Origin: Bacteroidales bacterium | GTDB lineage: Bacteria > Bacteroidota > Bacteroidia > Bacteroidales > Marinilabiliaceae | Direction: 5' to 3' | Length of the DNA: 64,000 nucleotides | Assembly: GCA_015061285.1 (NCBI GenBank) | Contig: SUWW01000010.1 | Coordinates: 1-64,000, forward strand | Part shown: piece after piece, positions 1 through 8,268 of the stretch | Numbering within the stretch: position 1 is the stretch's first letter | Layout: each line of letters begins with the position of its first letter | Translations under genes and position numbers: made by a program | The notes under the pieces: generated by a model | The model's input: the letters and a program-made list of their open reading frames with translations, nothing else | Told to the model about the DNA's origin: nothing | Databases searched by the model: none

Positions 1-138
1 TAGACATCTAGTTTTTGTTTCAAATCTAACATTCCTGTTATGCCTTTTCTTTTGATGTCTAAACTAAAGGATAACACTGATTGCGCAGATTATTTTTTAC
101 CTCATCATAATTATTCTATTTACTCTCACCCGACTAAG

Positions 139-188
139 GCGACATAAAAAGTTACCAATCTGTATTATCTTGCGTTTTGTGTGTGAAT
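139..188. repeat. Dispersed intergenic repeat, copy 1
   Basis: A stretch of about 50 bp beginning GCGACATAAAAAGTTACCAA closely matches a second copy at 23411-23460. The first 30 bp are identical and the rest is diverged. Both copies are intergenic. I see no ORF or strong hairpin in it. The first 203 bases of the window hold no gene that I can support. Confidence 0.6.
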
Positions 189-203
189 TAAGTCAACATA
201 AAT

Positions 204-638
204 ATGAAATTCAGCTTAGAAACGACGAAAACAAGAGAAGAGGTTGTTAGACTACTACAGAGCAAAACCTCATCAAAGAAGATTTTCTGGTGCTCTCGCT
301 CATCTGAGGGAAACGATTTTTATGGCGAAGTAAATAATGATTCCTTCAAAATTCGCCGAATCATTTGGTACAGAAATTCATTCCAACCTATAATTAGAGG
401 CAACATTGTAGAACTTACGAGTGGCACAAGAGTAGAAATAACTATGAGACCTCATTTGTTCATTTTAGCGTTTACTGTCATATTGCTCTATTTCCTATTC
501 TCCACGTTTGCTACGCTGACCAATGGAGACTATGTTCCATTCGTAATACTTACCGCTTTCTTGTTGCTTGCTTACGCGCCATATAGAATAGAATGCCTTA
601 TAGCTAAGAAAAAGTTAGTCTCTTTATTGTCAGAATAG
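204..638 (+). CDS. Hypothetical membrane protein (144 aa)
   Basis: I do not recognise a family. The N-terminal half (about residues 1-85) is soluble and mixed in charge. Two hydrophobic segments follow at about residues 86-105 and 112-130 and could be a transmembrane hairpin; the C-terminus is short and basic. The overall form resembles small bacterial PH-like or YcxB-like membrane proteins, but this is only an impression. The gene is the first on this strand and ends 50 bp before the CotH-like lipoprotein gene, so the two may be co-transcribed. An antisense frame at 604-912 only overlaps its end. Confidence 0.6.
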   Translation: MKFSLETTKTREEVVRLLQSKTSSKKIFWCSRSSEGNDFYGEVNNDSFKIRRIIWYRNSFQPIIRGNIVELTSGTRVEITMRPHLFILAFTVILLYFLFSTFATLTNGDYVPFVILTAFLLLAYAPYRIECLIAKKKLVSLLSE

Positions 639-688
639 AAACATCAACATAACCATTTACAAACCAAAAACTTACCATTCTGAAAGAA

Positions 689-2554
689 ATGAAAAATCTA
701 AACCTTTTACTATGCTGCGTAAGCTTGCTGGGCATTGCTGCTTGCAACTCCAACGATGACGACGTCATACCATCGGCAAGCGAAGAACCATCGCAAGAGT
801 TACCAACAGAAACTCCAGAAGATGCCGACAAAACGCCTTTCTCTCTCTCGCATGAATTTGGCGTGTATGCAAGCGCTATAACCCTAAAAATAGAAAAAGC
901 CAATCCAAGCAATATTGTCTATTACTGCACCGATGGAAGTCTTGCCACAACCAAATCGCAAATTTTTCCAGAGGCTGGCCTCGACATACGCAGCAGCACC
1001 TTGGCTAACAATTACATACTTACACCTAAAGTTATAAGCTACGATGGCGGCTGGTATAATTACGGATATGTAGACAAAGGCGTCTGCATAAGTTTTTTGG
1101 AGATGTCGCAAGCGGGCGACACGATAGATCAACGCCGTGGAACATACATAGTTAACTCATCGATTGCCCAAAGCAACATTCCCGTTGTTTGCCTCAGCGC
1201 GCCTATTTTCGATTGGCTCGGGAAAGACTACAATAGCGGACTTTACAACACCTACCCCGACATCGATAATGACGAGAAATATCGCGGTTGGCTTGAATTC
1301 TACGACCTCAAAAGCGGCGAACAATTCTCGCTCAACACACAGATGAAGCGCGGTGGCAATTGGACCCGCCGTGTGCCGTGCCGAACCATAAACCTCAACT
1401 TCAACAAAAACGAATTTGGCGACAAAAACGCCATACCTACACTCGATATTTTCGACAACCATGAACGCATGAACGGCGATGGCACTACGGCTGGCGACAT
1501 AAACAGATTTCGTCTGCACTCGGGCGGAAATGCTTGCTTCAGTTCAATAATTTCCGATGCTTTCGTGCACAAACTCGTTGGCAACCGCACCAATGTGTCT
1601 ACCACTGCTTGGCGCCCTTGTTTGCTATACCTCAACGCCGAATATTGGGGATTATATCAGATGCGCGAACACTACTGCGACGAATATTTCAAGACAAACT
1701 ACGGTGTGAAGAAAAGCGAAGTCATGTACGTAGATAAAGTATATTCGGGCAAAGCGACCGATGCCGCCTACTCGCGCTACAGATTCGAAATAAAAGATGG
1801 CGACGAAGCCGAAGTGCTTGCTGCTCTCGACGACCTTTTCCAATTTCTGGGCTACGACTATAAAAAAGCTCCTACAACTCAAGCTAAATATTGGGACACA
1901 AGTGGTTGGGAACTTACTGGCGCTGGCACAAAATACGCTGAGTTTTGCGAACGCGTCGATGTAGCAAGCCTCATAGATTTGATTCTCATTCAGGGCTACT
2001 GCGCCAATTGGGATTTTATGTATAACAATCTACGTATGTGGCGCACTCGCTCTGTTGACCCTTCTAACCCATACGCCGATGGCAAATGGCGATTCTGCTT
2101 GCAAGATGTCGATTTTGCCTTCGAAGATGCCACCGCAGACAATGAGCTCAAAGCCGACGATGGCACTGCTGGTGATGGACTTTGGAACTCGCATCAACTT
2201 AGCTACCTCGACTACTATGCTGGCAACGCTTATCTCAACAATGGCTCCGTTACTGGCTATTTGAAACCTTATAACTATTTGATACTATACCTACCAATGC
2301 AAAACCCAGAATTCAAAGCATTGGTAAAGGAGCGAGCAGAATATATACAAAACCTATTCAACACAAGCGACTGTGAATCGCTTTGGAACGAGATGATAGA
2401 CGAGATCGACCCCTACGTACGCGACCGCGCTACACGCTGGGGTGGATACTGGAACTACAGCACATGGAAAAACGACCTTAACTATCGTCTGTGGCGCATA
2501 CAAAATCGTCATACATATTTCATGGCGCAAGTGAAAAAGGCTTTCGGAATATAA
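689..2554 (+). CDS. CotH kinase-like lipoprotein (621 aa)
   Basis: Probable surface or periplasmic lipoprotein of the CotH family, whose characterised members are atypical protein kinases. A lipoprotein signal is seen at residues 1-19 (LLGIAAC followed by N), then a low-complexity acidic linker (about 20-50) and a beta-rich N-terminal region. Family-like motifs follow: HSGGN near residue 277, GLYQMRE near 321 and QDVDF near 471, the last fitting the metal-binding aspartate motif. CotH-like lipoproteins are common in Bacteroidetes, often without known substrates. The serine deaminase gene starts 40 bp downstream. The start is the ATG immediately before the signal peptide. Kinase activity here is inferred from family only. 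Confidence 0.82.
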   Translation: MKNLNLLLCCVSLLGIAACNSNDDDVIPSASEEPSQELPTETPEDADKTPFSLSHEFGVYASAITLKIEKANPSNIVYYCTDGSLATTKSQIFPEAGLDIRSSTLANNYILTPKVISYDGGWYNYGYVDKGVCISFLEMSQAGDTIDQRRGTYIVNSSIAQSNIPVVCLSAPIFDWLGKDYNSGLYNTYPDIDNDEKYRGWLEFYDLKSGEQFSLNTQMKRGGNWTRRVPCRTINLNFNKNEFGDKNAIPTLDIFDNHERMNGDGTTAGDINRFRLHSGGNACFSSIISDAFVHKLVGNRTNVSTTAWRPCLLYLNAEYWGLYQMREHYCDEYFKTNYGVKKSEVMYVDKVYSGKATDAAYSRYRFEIKDGDEAEVLAALDDLFQFLGYDYKKAPTTQAKYWDTSGWELTGAGTKYAEFCERVDVASLIDLILIQGYCANWDFMYNNLRMWRTRSVDPSNPYADGKWRFCLQDVDFAFEDATADNELKADDGTAGDGLWNSHQLSYLDYYAGNAYLNNGSVTGYLKPYNYLILYLPMQNPEFKALVKERAEYIQNLFNTSDCESLWNEMIDEIDPYVRDRATRWGGYWNYSTWKNDLNYRLWRIQNRHTYFMAQVKKAFGI

Positions 2555-2594
2555 TGCCTGCTCGTAACTATTAAACATTCTTAGTAATATCTCT

Positions 2595-3800
2595 ATGAAA
2601 TCGCTCAAAGAACTCTACAGAATTGGCATCGGACCATCGTCGAGCCATACTATGGGACCGCACCGCGCTGCCGAAATTTTCTCGGAACGCAATGCTCACG
2701 CGGCTTCTTTTGAAGTGACACTCTATGGCAGTCTCGCTGCTACGGGACGCGGTCACATGACAGACAAAACCATCTTGGACGTGCTTCAACCCATTGCACC
2801 CACCAACATAATTTGGCACCCCGACATTGTGTTGCCGTTTCATACCAATGGCATGAAGTTTCGCGCCATTGCTGCCGACGGCTCTACTGCCGACGAATGG
2901 ACGGTATATAGCATTGGCGGTGGTGCTTTGGCCGAAGCCGATGGCTCGGACACCTCCTCGCCCGACGTATATAGCCTCAACACCATTGCCGACATCATGC
3001 AGTGGTGCGCCAAGACGGGTCATTCGTTTTGGGAATATGTAGACGAATGCGAAGGCAGCGACATTTGGGACTACCTTGCAGAGGTGTGGCAGACGATGAA
3101 AAACGCCGTTACACGCGGACTCGACCAAGAGGGTGTACTGCCTGGACCGATGCACCTGCGCCGTAAGGCTGCTACCTACAACATAAAAGCCAAGGGCTAC
3201 CAAGACAACCTGCGCAACCGCGGACTGGTATTCTCATACGCTTTAGCGGTGAGCGAAGAGAATGCTTCGGGCGGCAAGATTGTAACGGCGCCTACTTGCG
3301 GTTCGTGTGGCGTATTGCCTGCCGTGCTTTTCCACTTGCAGAAGAGTAAAGATTTTAGCGACACGCGCATCATTCGCGCCATTGCCACAGCAGGTCTGTT
3401 TGGCAATGCAGTTAAGCAGAATGCCTCTATCTCTGGCGCCGAAGTGGGTTGCCAAGGCGAGGTCGGTGTGGCATGTGCCATGGCGGCAGCGGCTGCCAAT
3501 CAGTTGTTTGGTGGAAGCATTACGCAGATAGAATATGCTGCCGAAATGGGTCTTGAGCATCACCTCGGCATGACGTGCGACCCAGTGTGCGGCATGGTAC
3601 AGATTCCGTGCATTGAGCGCAATGCCATGGCTGCCGTGCGCGCTCTCGATGCCAATATCTACTCCACATTCTCAGATGGCCGCCACAGCGTCTCGTTCGA
3701 CAAAGTTGTGGAAGTGATGAAGCAGACCGGCCACGATATTCCATCGCTCTACAAAGAGACCAGCGAAGGTGGCTTAGCCACAAACTATAGTTTCGAATAG
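2595..3800 (+). CDS. sdaA: L-serine ammonia-lyase, iron-sulfur type (401 aa)
   Basis: Converts L-serine to pyruvate and ammonia in the cytoplasm using a [4Fe-4S] cluster. The N-terminal signature GIGPSSSHTMGP (about residues 11-22) and the C-terminal APTCGSCG (about 232) and CDPVCGMVQIPCIERN (about 328) segments are typical of the single-chain enzyme; the cysteines of the last segment supply cluster ligands. Alpha and beta domains are fused, as in E. coli SdaA, but the protein is shorter (401 against about 454 aa), within the range of anaerobe enzymes. Start ATG at 2595. The gene is followed by a palindromic repeat at 3828-3885. Confidence 0.93.
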   Translation: MKSLKELYRIGIGPSSSHTMGPHRAAEIFSERNAHAASFEVTLYGSLAATGRGHMTDKTILDVLQPIAPTNIIWHPDIVLPFHTNGMKFRAIAADGSTADEWTVYSIGGGALAEADGSDTSSPDVYSLNTIADIMQWCAKTGHSFWEYVDECEGSDIWDYLAEVWQTMKNAVTRGLDQEGVLPGPMHLRRKAATYNIKAKGYQDNLRNRGLVFSYALAVSEENASGGKIVTAPTCGSCGVLPAVLFHLQKSKDFSDTRIIRAIATAGLFGNAVKQNASISGAEVGCQGEVGVACAMAAAAANQLFGGSITQIEYAAEMGLEHHLGMTCDPVCGMVQIPCIERNAMAAVRALDANIYSTFSDGRHSVSFDKVVEVMKQTGHDIPSLYKETSEGGLATNYSFE

Positions 3801-3827
3801 TTACTAATATGATTGGTGTAGAGTATT

Positions 3828-3885
3828 GTTGCGCAAGGCAGGAGCCTTGCTTATAGCTCAGACGTAGGCACAGCCTACGCGCAAC
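3828..3885. repeat. Composite palindromic repeat, family A, copy 1
   Basis: The first arm GCAAGGCAGGAGCCTTGC (3833-3850) is an 18-bp near-palindrome. After an 11-bp spacer comes a second palindrome of form CGTAGGC-aca-GCCTACG (from 3862). The whole is bounded by GTTGCGC and GCGCAAC inverted ends. Related copies are at 4464-4510 (reverse), 4541-4586, 21668-21715 and a degenerate one at 23370-23400. The first arm is conserved, while the middle of the second arm varies with compensating changes. Confidence 0.75.
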
Positions 3886-3907
3886 GGAGGGAGTGAAGTT
3901 TTGACCT

Positions 3908-4333
3908 ATGAAACAAAGAAAATATGACCTAAAATCTTTCAAGGTTCCCTATCAGATGCATGACGAAGAAATAAATAGGGTTCTTTTGTCAGAAAATAGT
4001 TTACAACTATGTATAGATGACTTACATTTAATTCCCAAATTCAGCAAAGCAACTATTGAATTTAGTGGCATTGAAGATGTTTCAAGTTGCGCTTACATAG
4101 ATATTTATGACATGAATTGTTGTAATATATTAGGAGGTAAAAGATATTATGCTGATGAGTTTGATTCTATTTGGGCAGAAAAAGAAATGAAGCTAATTAT
4201 TTTGGATACGTTAGTGGGATATGGTGGGATGCTTATGATAACAGGAGAGCTATCTGAATGCGATGTCATAGGGGAAAAGTGTTTCTCTTTAGTCGTGTAT
4301 GCAAGTTCTGTAACATACACATTGTATGAATAG
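3908..4333 (+). CDS. Hypothetical protein (141 aa)
   Basis: I do not recognise a family. The protein is cytoplasmic-looking, with no signal peptide or membrane segment. It has an acidic central region, several cysteines and short hydrophobic strands, which suggests a small alpha/beta domain. The base composition is more AT-rich than that of sdaA just upstream. It sits alone between two clusters of palindromic repeats (3828-3885 and 4399-4586). The isolated position and composition would fit an acquired small gene, such as an immunity-type protein, but nothing in the sequence shows that. Confidence 0.5.
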   Translation: MKQRKYDLKSFKVPYQMHDEEINRVLLSENSLQLCIDDLHLIPKFSKATIEFSGIEDVSSCAYIDIYDMNCCNILGGKRYYADEFDSIWAEKEMKLIILDTLVGYGGMLMITGELSECDVIGEKCFSLVVYASSVTYTLYE

Positions 4334-4398
4334 ACATAATAACGTTTGGCATTATGTTTTATAAAATCTCTACCAAGAGAATTCCCAGTTATTGAACA

Positions 4399-4445
4399 GC
4401 GGATTAGAAATCCGCACCTCACAAACGGCGGATTGCAAATCCGCC
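4399..4445. repeat. Paired palindromic repeat, family B, copy 1
   Basis: Two short palindromes in tandem: GCGGATTAGAAATCCGC (4399-4415) and GGCGGATTGCAAATCCGCC (4427-4445), followed by TGAAC. A diverged copy with compensating stem changes is at 43350-43410. Together with the family A copies just downstream it fills the 558-bp gap between genes at 4334-4892. Confidence 0.7.
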
Positions 4446-4463
4446 TGAACACCTTGTGTTGAG

Positions 4464-4510
4464 CGTAAACTCTGCTTACGTCCTAATTGATAGCAAGGCT
4501 CCTGCCTTGC
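4464..4510 (-). repeat. Composite palindromic repeat, family A, copy 2 (reverse)
   Basis: Read on the minus strand this is GCAAGGCAGGAGCCTTGC, an approximately 10-bp spacer, then a second hairpin beginning GACGTAAGC. It faces copy 3 (4541-4586), giving an inverted pair like the BIME arrangement of enterobacterial REP elements. Confidence 0.65.
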
Positions 4511-4540
4511 AGAATCTTCGTCCACATATACATATATGCA

Positions 4541-4586
4541 CAAGGCAGGAGCCTTGCATATAGAGGCGACGTAGCGAAACGCTACG
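4541..4586 (+). repeat. Composite palindromic repeat, family A, copy 3
   Basis: CAAGGCAGGAGCCTTGC, an approximately 10-bp spacer, then GACGTAGCG-aaa-CGCTACG. It is inverted relative to the copy at 4464-4510 with about 30 bp between them. The rest of the gap to 4892 is AT-rich and holds a possible promoter at 4709-4739. Confidence 0.65.
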
Positions 4587-4708
4587 ACGAACGAGGACGA
4601 TAGGTTGTGGTACAAAAGCGTCACCGAATGAACACGAACAAAACGAAACATTGTTTGTATTAATTCGTTCAATTAGATGATAAAGACCTTGTCATCAGAA
4701 TAGATGAC

Positions 4709-4739
4709 TTTCAACTTTTACTACATTTGTGAACTTCGA
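4709..4739 (+). promoter_or_regulatory. Possible Bacteroidetes-type promoter
   Basis: TACATTTG at 4732-4739 matches the TAnnTTTG -7 element. TTTC at 4709-4712 is a partial -33 element with a 19-bp spacer. It would give a leader of about 145 nt to the lipoprotein gene at 4893. Confidence 0.4.
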
Positions 4740-4892
4740 CATCACAAAGTTGCAATACTGCCTATAACAGTTTGCTTATCAAGCAATATAAACGCGTTGT
4801 TTATGGCATAGTGTTTGCGACTATTTCTCTATCAGATTGTTAGATACAATCAGAACACACAACATTTTACCAACCTATAAAATATTAACACC

Positions 4893-6449
4893 ATGAAACT
4901 GACAAGATTTTTGGCGACAATAATTTTTGCCGCTGCATTTGTGGGCTTCTCATCTTGCGAAAAAGATGATGATGTTGAAAATCCTGACTCTACAACAACA
5001 ATCGAAGCGTTTTTTCCTGAAGGTTACGATGCTAACGCGGTTGTCGCTTGGTATACTTATGAATATGATGATGATAAACAAAAAGTTGAAGCTGTCTATC
5101 TATTCAACAACAACACAGTTGTCGTAACTGGTCGCAAGGTTTATACAGATGGCCGTTCGGAAAAAAGAGAAATCATCGCTGTATGTAAATACAAACTCGA
5201 AGGCGATTTCACGAATGGCACGGCGACGGTCGATATGGACGGCGAAACTATGATCGTAACAATAAAGAACGGTGTTATGTCGGCTATGGATGTTGAATAC
5301 GTCAAGCAAAGTGGCAGTGTACCAAAGGCTACCGCAGCTACTAATGGCAATTCAAGTGGAGATAACAACTATTCTAACAACAACGAAGAGTACGCAACAG
5401 TTGTTATGGAAGAGCCAACAATCGTCGATGGTGTAGCTTATTTTTACGTAACAGTGACAAATCATACAAAGTATGACTACAGCGTTGGTATTTGCTATTT
5501 GCGCGAGGCGTACGACAGCGAAACCACCCCAACTGCAGTTCCAAATAGTGGCTATCGAAAAATTTCATTGTCTAAAGTATCAGAAGGCGTTTACGAAGGT
5601 TCGTATAATTTGCTTACCGACTCTCGTCTCATAGTTCGCGCATACGTACATATTCACGCAGCAGAAGAGGTTCAGAGCTATAGCGAAATCTACTATTTAC
5701 CGAAATACGACTCGTCGTCATCTAATACAGAAACAGATTATAGTAACTACACGTTTAGCGACCCTCAGCAAGTTGAGCATACTTCGACTTCAATTTCTGT
5801 AAAATCGCAAGTGAATGATACTAAAAACTGGGTCAATGCCGAGCGCGATTTTACGGGCGCAATTATTGGATTTTGCTACGTGAAAGGTCAATCGGCTCCT
5901 ACGATAGAAAATAATTATGTGGATTGTACCAAATACGTGTGGGATAACCAAGGTGCTATTTTCGCCGAAATTACCGATCTAGAAGCAGGTACTACATATT
6001 CGATTTGTCCTTTTGTGAAATTTGCCGATGGTACGGTTATCTATGGCAATTGGTTCAACACATCAACGCGTGGATCTGCCACACAAACGGACATTGAAGC
6101 TTTTTTTCCTACAAAGTGCAAGGATAAGAAAATCGCAGCTTGGTATAAATATTCAGAAGTAAATGAAGAAAAAGCTAAAGTTGAAGCTGTATACCTCTTC
6201 GGTGACGAAACTGTTGTTGTTACAGGGCGTAAAGTTTACTTCGATGGTCGAGACGAAAAACGCGAGATTGTTGCCGATTGTACATATACCATTACAGACG
6301 GAGACCTTGTCAACGGCTCAGCATCTGTTGTTTTGGAAGATGGAGGAACGATGAAGGTAACTATTGTGAATGGCGTCATGACGGCTATGGGAACACAATT
6401 TCAAAAACAAGATGGCGAAGTTCCCTCAGCTACAGACCCCACGGAATAA
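4893..6449 (+). CDS. Lipoprotein with duplicated domain and FN3-like centre (518 aa)
   Basis: Probably exported: residues 1-22 form a lipoprotein signal ending SSC, followed by an acidic stretch. A domain of about 115 residues occurs twice, at about 32-148 and 394-512. Both begin IEAFFP, share AVYLF, VVVTGRKVY and DGR.EKREI, and end with NGVM.AM. Between them lies a beta-rich region; about residues 285-390 look like a fibronectin type III-like fold with EAGTTYSI near the end. I do not recognise the repeated domain. It looks like an internal duplication, and the two copies have diverged moderately. A strong terminator follows at 6476. Confidence 0.75.
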   Translation: MKLTRFLATIIFAAAFVGFSSCEKDDDVENPDSTTTIEAFFPEGYDANAVVAWYTYEYDDDKQKVEAVYLFNNNTVVVTGRKVYTDGRSEKREIIAVCKYKLEGDFTNGTATVDMDGETMIVTIKNGVMSAMDVEYVKQSGSVPKATAATNGNSSGDNNYSNNNEEYATVVMEEPTIVDGVAYFYVTVTNHTKYDYSVGICYLREAYDSETTPTAVPNSGYRKISLSKVSEGVYEGSYNLLTDSRLIVRAYVHIHAAEEVQSYSEIYYLPKYDSSSSNTETDYSNYTFSDPQQVEHTSTSISVKSQVNDTKNWVNAERDFTGAIIGFCYVKGQSAPTIENNYVDCTKYVWDNQGAIFAEITDLEAGTTYSICPFVKFADGTVIYGNWFNTSTRGSATQTDIEAFFPTKCKDKKIAAWYKYSEVNEEKAKVEAVYLFGDETVVVTGRKVYFDGRDEKREIVADCTYTITDGDLVNGSASVVLEDGGTMKVTIVNGVMTAMGTQFQKQDGEVPSATDPTE

Positions 6450-6475
6450 ATAAGGATACACACAAAAATTATCAT

Positions 6476-6510
6476 AAGAGGCTGTCCAATAAGATTGGAA
6501 CAGCCTCTTT
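6476..6510 (+). terminator. Rho-independent terminator
   Basis: The stem AAGAGGCTGT-CCAAT pairs with ATTGG-A-ACAGCCTCTT around a 3-nt loop, with one bulged A and a short T-run. It lies 26 bp after the lipoprotein stop codon. Confidence 0.8.
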
Positions 6511-6575
6511 TAGTAAACGACGTAGCAAAATGCCACGCCCAACACAATAACTTGTATTCGCACCTATAAACTTTC

Positions 6576-6610
6576 GCACAGAAAAGGAAGAAAAACATCC
6601 TTATCTGTGC
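6576..6610. terminator. Hairpin between convergent genes
   Basis: GCACAGAAAAGGA (6576-6588) pairs with TCCTTATCTGTGC (6598-6610) with one internal mismatch. It lies 20 bp beyond the MATE gene stop, on that gene's downstream side. There is no T-run on the minus side, so terminator function is uncertain. Confidence 0.4.
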
Positions 6611-6629
6611 AAATATTGATAGCTCGCTA

Positions 6630-8048
6630 TCACCACCACTTAGGTAGCCAGCGTTTTCGGAGCATACGTATGATGAATATTATACCGCGGAAACAGAGTT
6701 CTAAGCACATGGCAAACCAAACGCCATGGAGGCCATATCGCGGAGCTAACAGTGCAGCCAATGGGAGTCGCACAAGCCAGATGCTACCGAAGTTCATCAG
6801 TGCAGGAACGATTGTTTTGCCAGCGCCAACGAAGGCATAATAAATCACTATGGAAGCGGCGTAGAGAGGTTCGGCAAAGGCCTCAATGCGCATCACTTCG
6901 GCACCAAGCTGCTGAATGTCGGCACTGGGGGTCATAAATGCCATCACCGAGGGCGCAAATATGTACATAAGTATGCCCATGAATGTCATAATAGCTACGC
7001 CCGAGAATGTGGTCAGTTTGGCAAGGCTCCATACGAGTTTTCGTCGTCTCGCCCCCACGCTCTGCCCTACTAACGTTGTGGCGGCTTCGCCCATGCCATA
7101 ACCTGGCATGTAGCACATACTCTCTGCCGTCACAGCAAACGAATTGGCGGCAATAGCTATATTTCCAAGTGGCGCCACTATCATAGTCGACACTACTTGC
7201 GCGCTACTCATCACCAAACGATCGAACGATATTGGCAATCCTATTTTCAGTGCTGCCTTCACTACATTGCGAGTCGGCACGAAACTACCAGCATGACCAC
7301 GCAAGCACAATTCGCTCGAACGAAACAAGAGGAAATACATCATACACACAAGCGACACCACAATAGCCAACATTGTGCCGAGCGCTGCACCCACTACGCC
7401 AAGGTCGAATCCTGGCATATACACACTAAATCCAAAAAGATTTATGCTACGCGATGGAAATATCAGCACTGCGTTGAAGAGCACATCAAGCAGACACGAG
7501 ACTATATTGAGTACGCTTGGTATTTTCATATTGCCACTACTACGCAGCATGCCACTGGCAAGAAAGTTTAGTAGTTGGAATGGTATTGTGAGTCCAAATA
7601 CCATGAAGTAGTGCGAAGCCTCAACATTGATTTCATCGGTACCACCGAGCCATTCGGGCAAAACTCCACTAATAGCTACCGCAATGGAAGAAATGAATAT
7701 ACCCAAAAGCAATATGGATGGCAACGATTGACGCAACACAGAACGCGCAGCAGCAAAATTCTTAGCGCCAATAAACTGTGCCACTTGTACATAAAATCCA
7801 GCCGTCATGCCTACACCCACGCCACCAAAGAGCCACGTAGATGTTGCCACTAAGCCAACCGAAGCTGCCGCACTATCGCCAAGATGGCCCACCATTGCTG
7901 CATCTATGTAGGTCATAAGTATGTATGACAATTGTGCAAGCATTGCAGGCACACTTAGTCTAAATATCAGTCGTAGCTGCTGCCGAGTGGTTATCGGTTC
8001 GCCATCGCGAATTAATCGTAGTAGTTGGTGGGTTCTTTCCTTTGCCAT
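6630..8048 (-). CDS. MATE family multidrug/toxin efflux transporter (472 aa)
   Basis: Inner-membrane antiporter of the MATE (NorM/DinF-like) family, exporting cationic or other small compounds in exchange for Na+ or H+. The sequence has about 12 hydrophobic segments in two similar halves. It contains family-typical text near the N-terminus (PAMLAQLSYILMTYIDAAMVG) and the second-half counterpart (GMGEAATTLVGQSVGARR). Length is normal for the family. Substrate cannot be read from the sequence. The gene stands alone: a -7-like element lies 9 bp upstream of its ATG and a hairpin lies downstream. Long plus-strand frames across it are antisense shadows. Confidence 0.9.
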   Translation of the reverse strand: MAKERTHQLLRLIRDGEPITTRQQLRLIFRLSVPAMLAQLSYILMTYIDAAMVGHLGDSAAASVGLVATSTWLFGGVGVGMTAGFYVQVAQFIGAKNFAAARSVLRQSLPSILLLGIFISSIAVAISGVLPEWLGGTDEINVEASHYFMVFGLTIPFQLLNFLASGMLRSSGNMKIPSVLNIVSCLLDVLFNAVLIFPSRSINLFGFSVYMPGFDLGVVGAALGTMLAIVVSLVCMMYFLLFRSSELCLRGHAGSFVPTRNVVKAALKIGLPISFDRLVMSSAQVVSTMIVAPLGNIAIAANSFAVTAESMCYMPGYGMGEAATTLVGQSVGARRRKLVWSLAKLTTFSGVAIMTFMGILMYIFAPSVMAFMTPSADIQQLGAEVMRIEAFAEPLYAASIVIYYAFVGAGKTIVPALMNFGSIWLVRLPLAALLAPRYGLHGVWFAMCLELCFRGIIFIIRMLRKRWLPKWW

Positions 8049-8056
8049 TTCGGGCG

Positions 8057-8064
8057 CAAAAGTA
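8057..8064 (-). promoter_or_regulatory. -7 promoter element for the MATE gene
   Basis: On the minus strand TACTTTTG matches TAnnTTTG and ends 8 nt before the ATG at 8048. I found no clear -33 TTTG. If used, the mRNA would have almost no leader. Confidence 0.4.
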
Positions 8065-8136
8065 AGCGAATTATGAGTTATAAATTGAGAGTTATAAGTT
8101 TTGGAGTTGTAATTTCTAAGTTCTGGAGTTGTGTAT

Positions 8137-8202
8137 TGTCATTCTGAGCGCAGCGAAGAATCCTCTTGCGCAAGGAGTTCCTTCGCTATGTTCAAGATGA
8201 CT
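8137..8202. repeat. Dispersed inverted-repeat element
   Basis: The left end TGTCATTCTGAGCGCAGCG and the right end, whose complement reads TAGTCATCTTGAACATAGCG, form an imperfect inverted repeat around CGAAGAATCC. The GTCATTCTGAGCG..GCGAAGAATC pattern is one I recognise as a frequent intergenic repeat in Bacteroidetes genomes. It is preceded by degenerate GAGTT-type direct repeats at 8072-8130. Confidence 0.5.
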
Positions 8203-8209
8203 ATACAAA

Positions 8210-8242
8210 AAGACCCACAGAAAATGACTTTCCGTGGGTCTT
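8210..8242 (-). terminator. Rho-independent terminator of the TlpA-like gene
   Basis: Read on the minus strand, the stem AAGACCCAC/GTGGGTCTT with a 15-nt loop is followed by T5. It lies 26 bp beyond the stop of the minus-strand gene at 8269. Confidence 0.8.
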
Positions 8243-8268
8243 GTGTAGTTATAAATAGTCAATAGTAA

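Noticed and set aside
2571-3203. Minus-strand frame of 210 codons opposite sdaA
   Set aside because: It is antisense to an enzyme with all family motifs.
4370-4672. Minus-strand frame of 100 codons in the repeat-rich gap
   Set aside because: It is made largely of palindromic repeats A and B; a similar spurious frame appears at the family B copy at 43221-43415.
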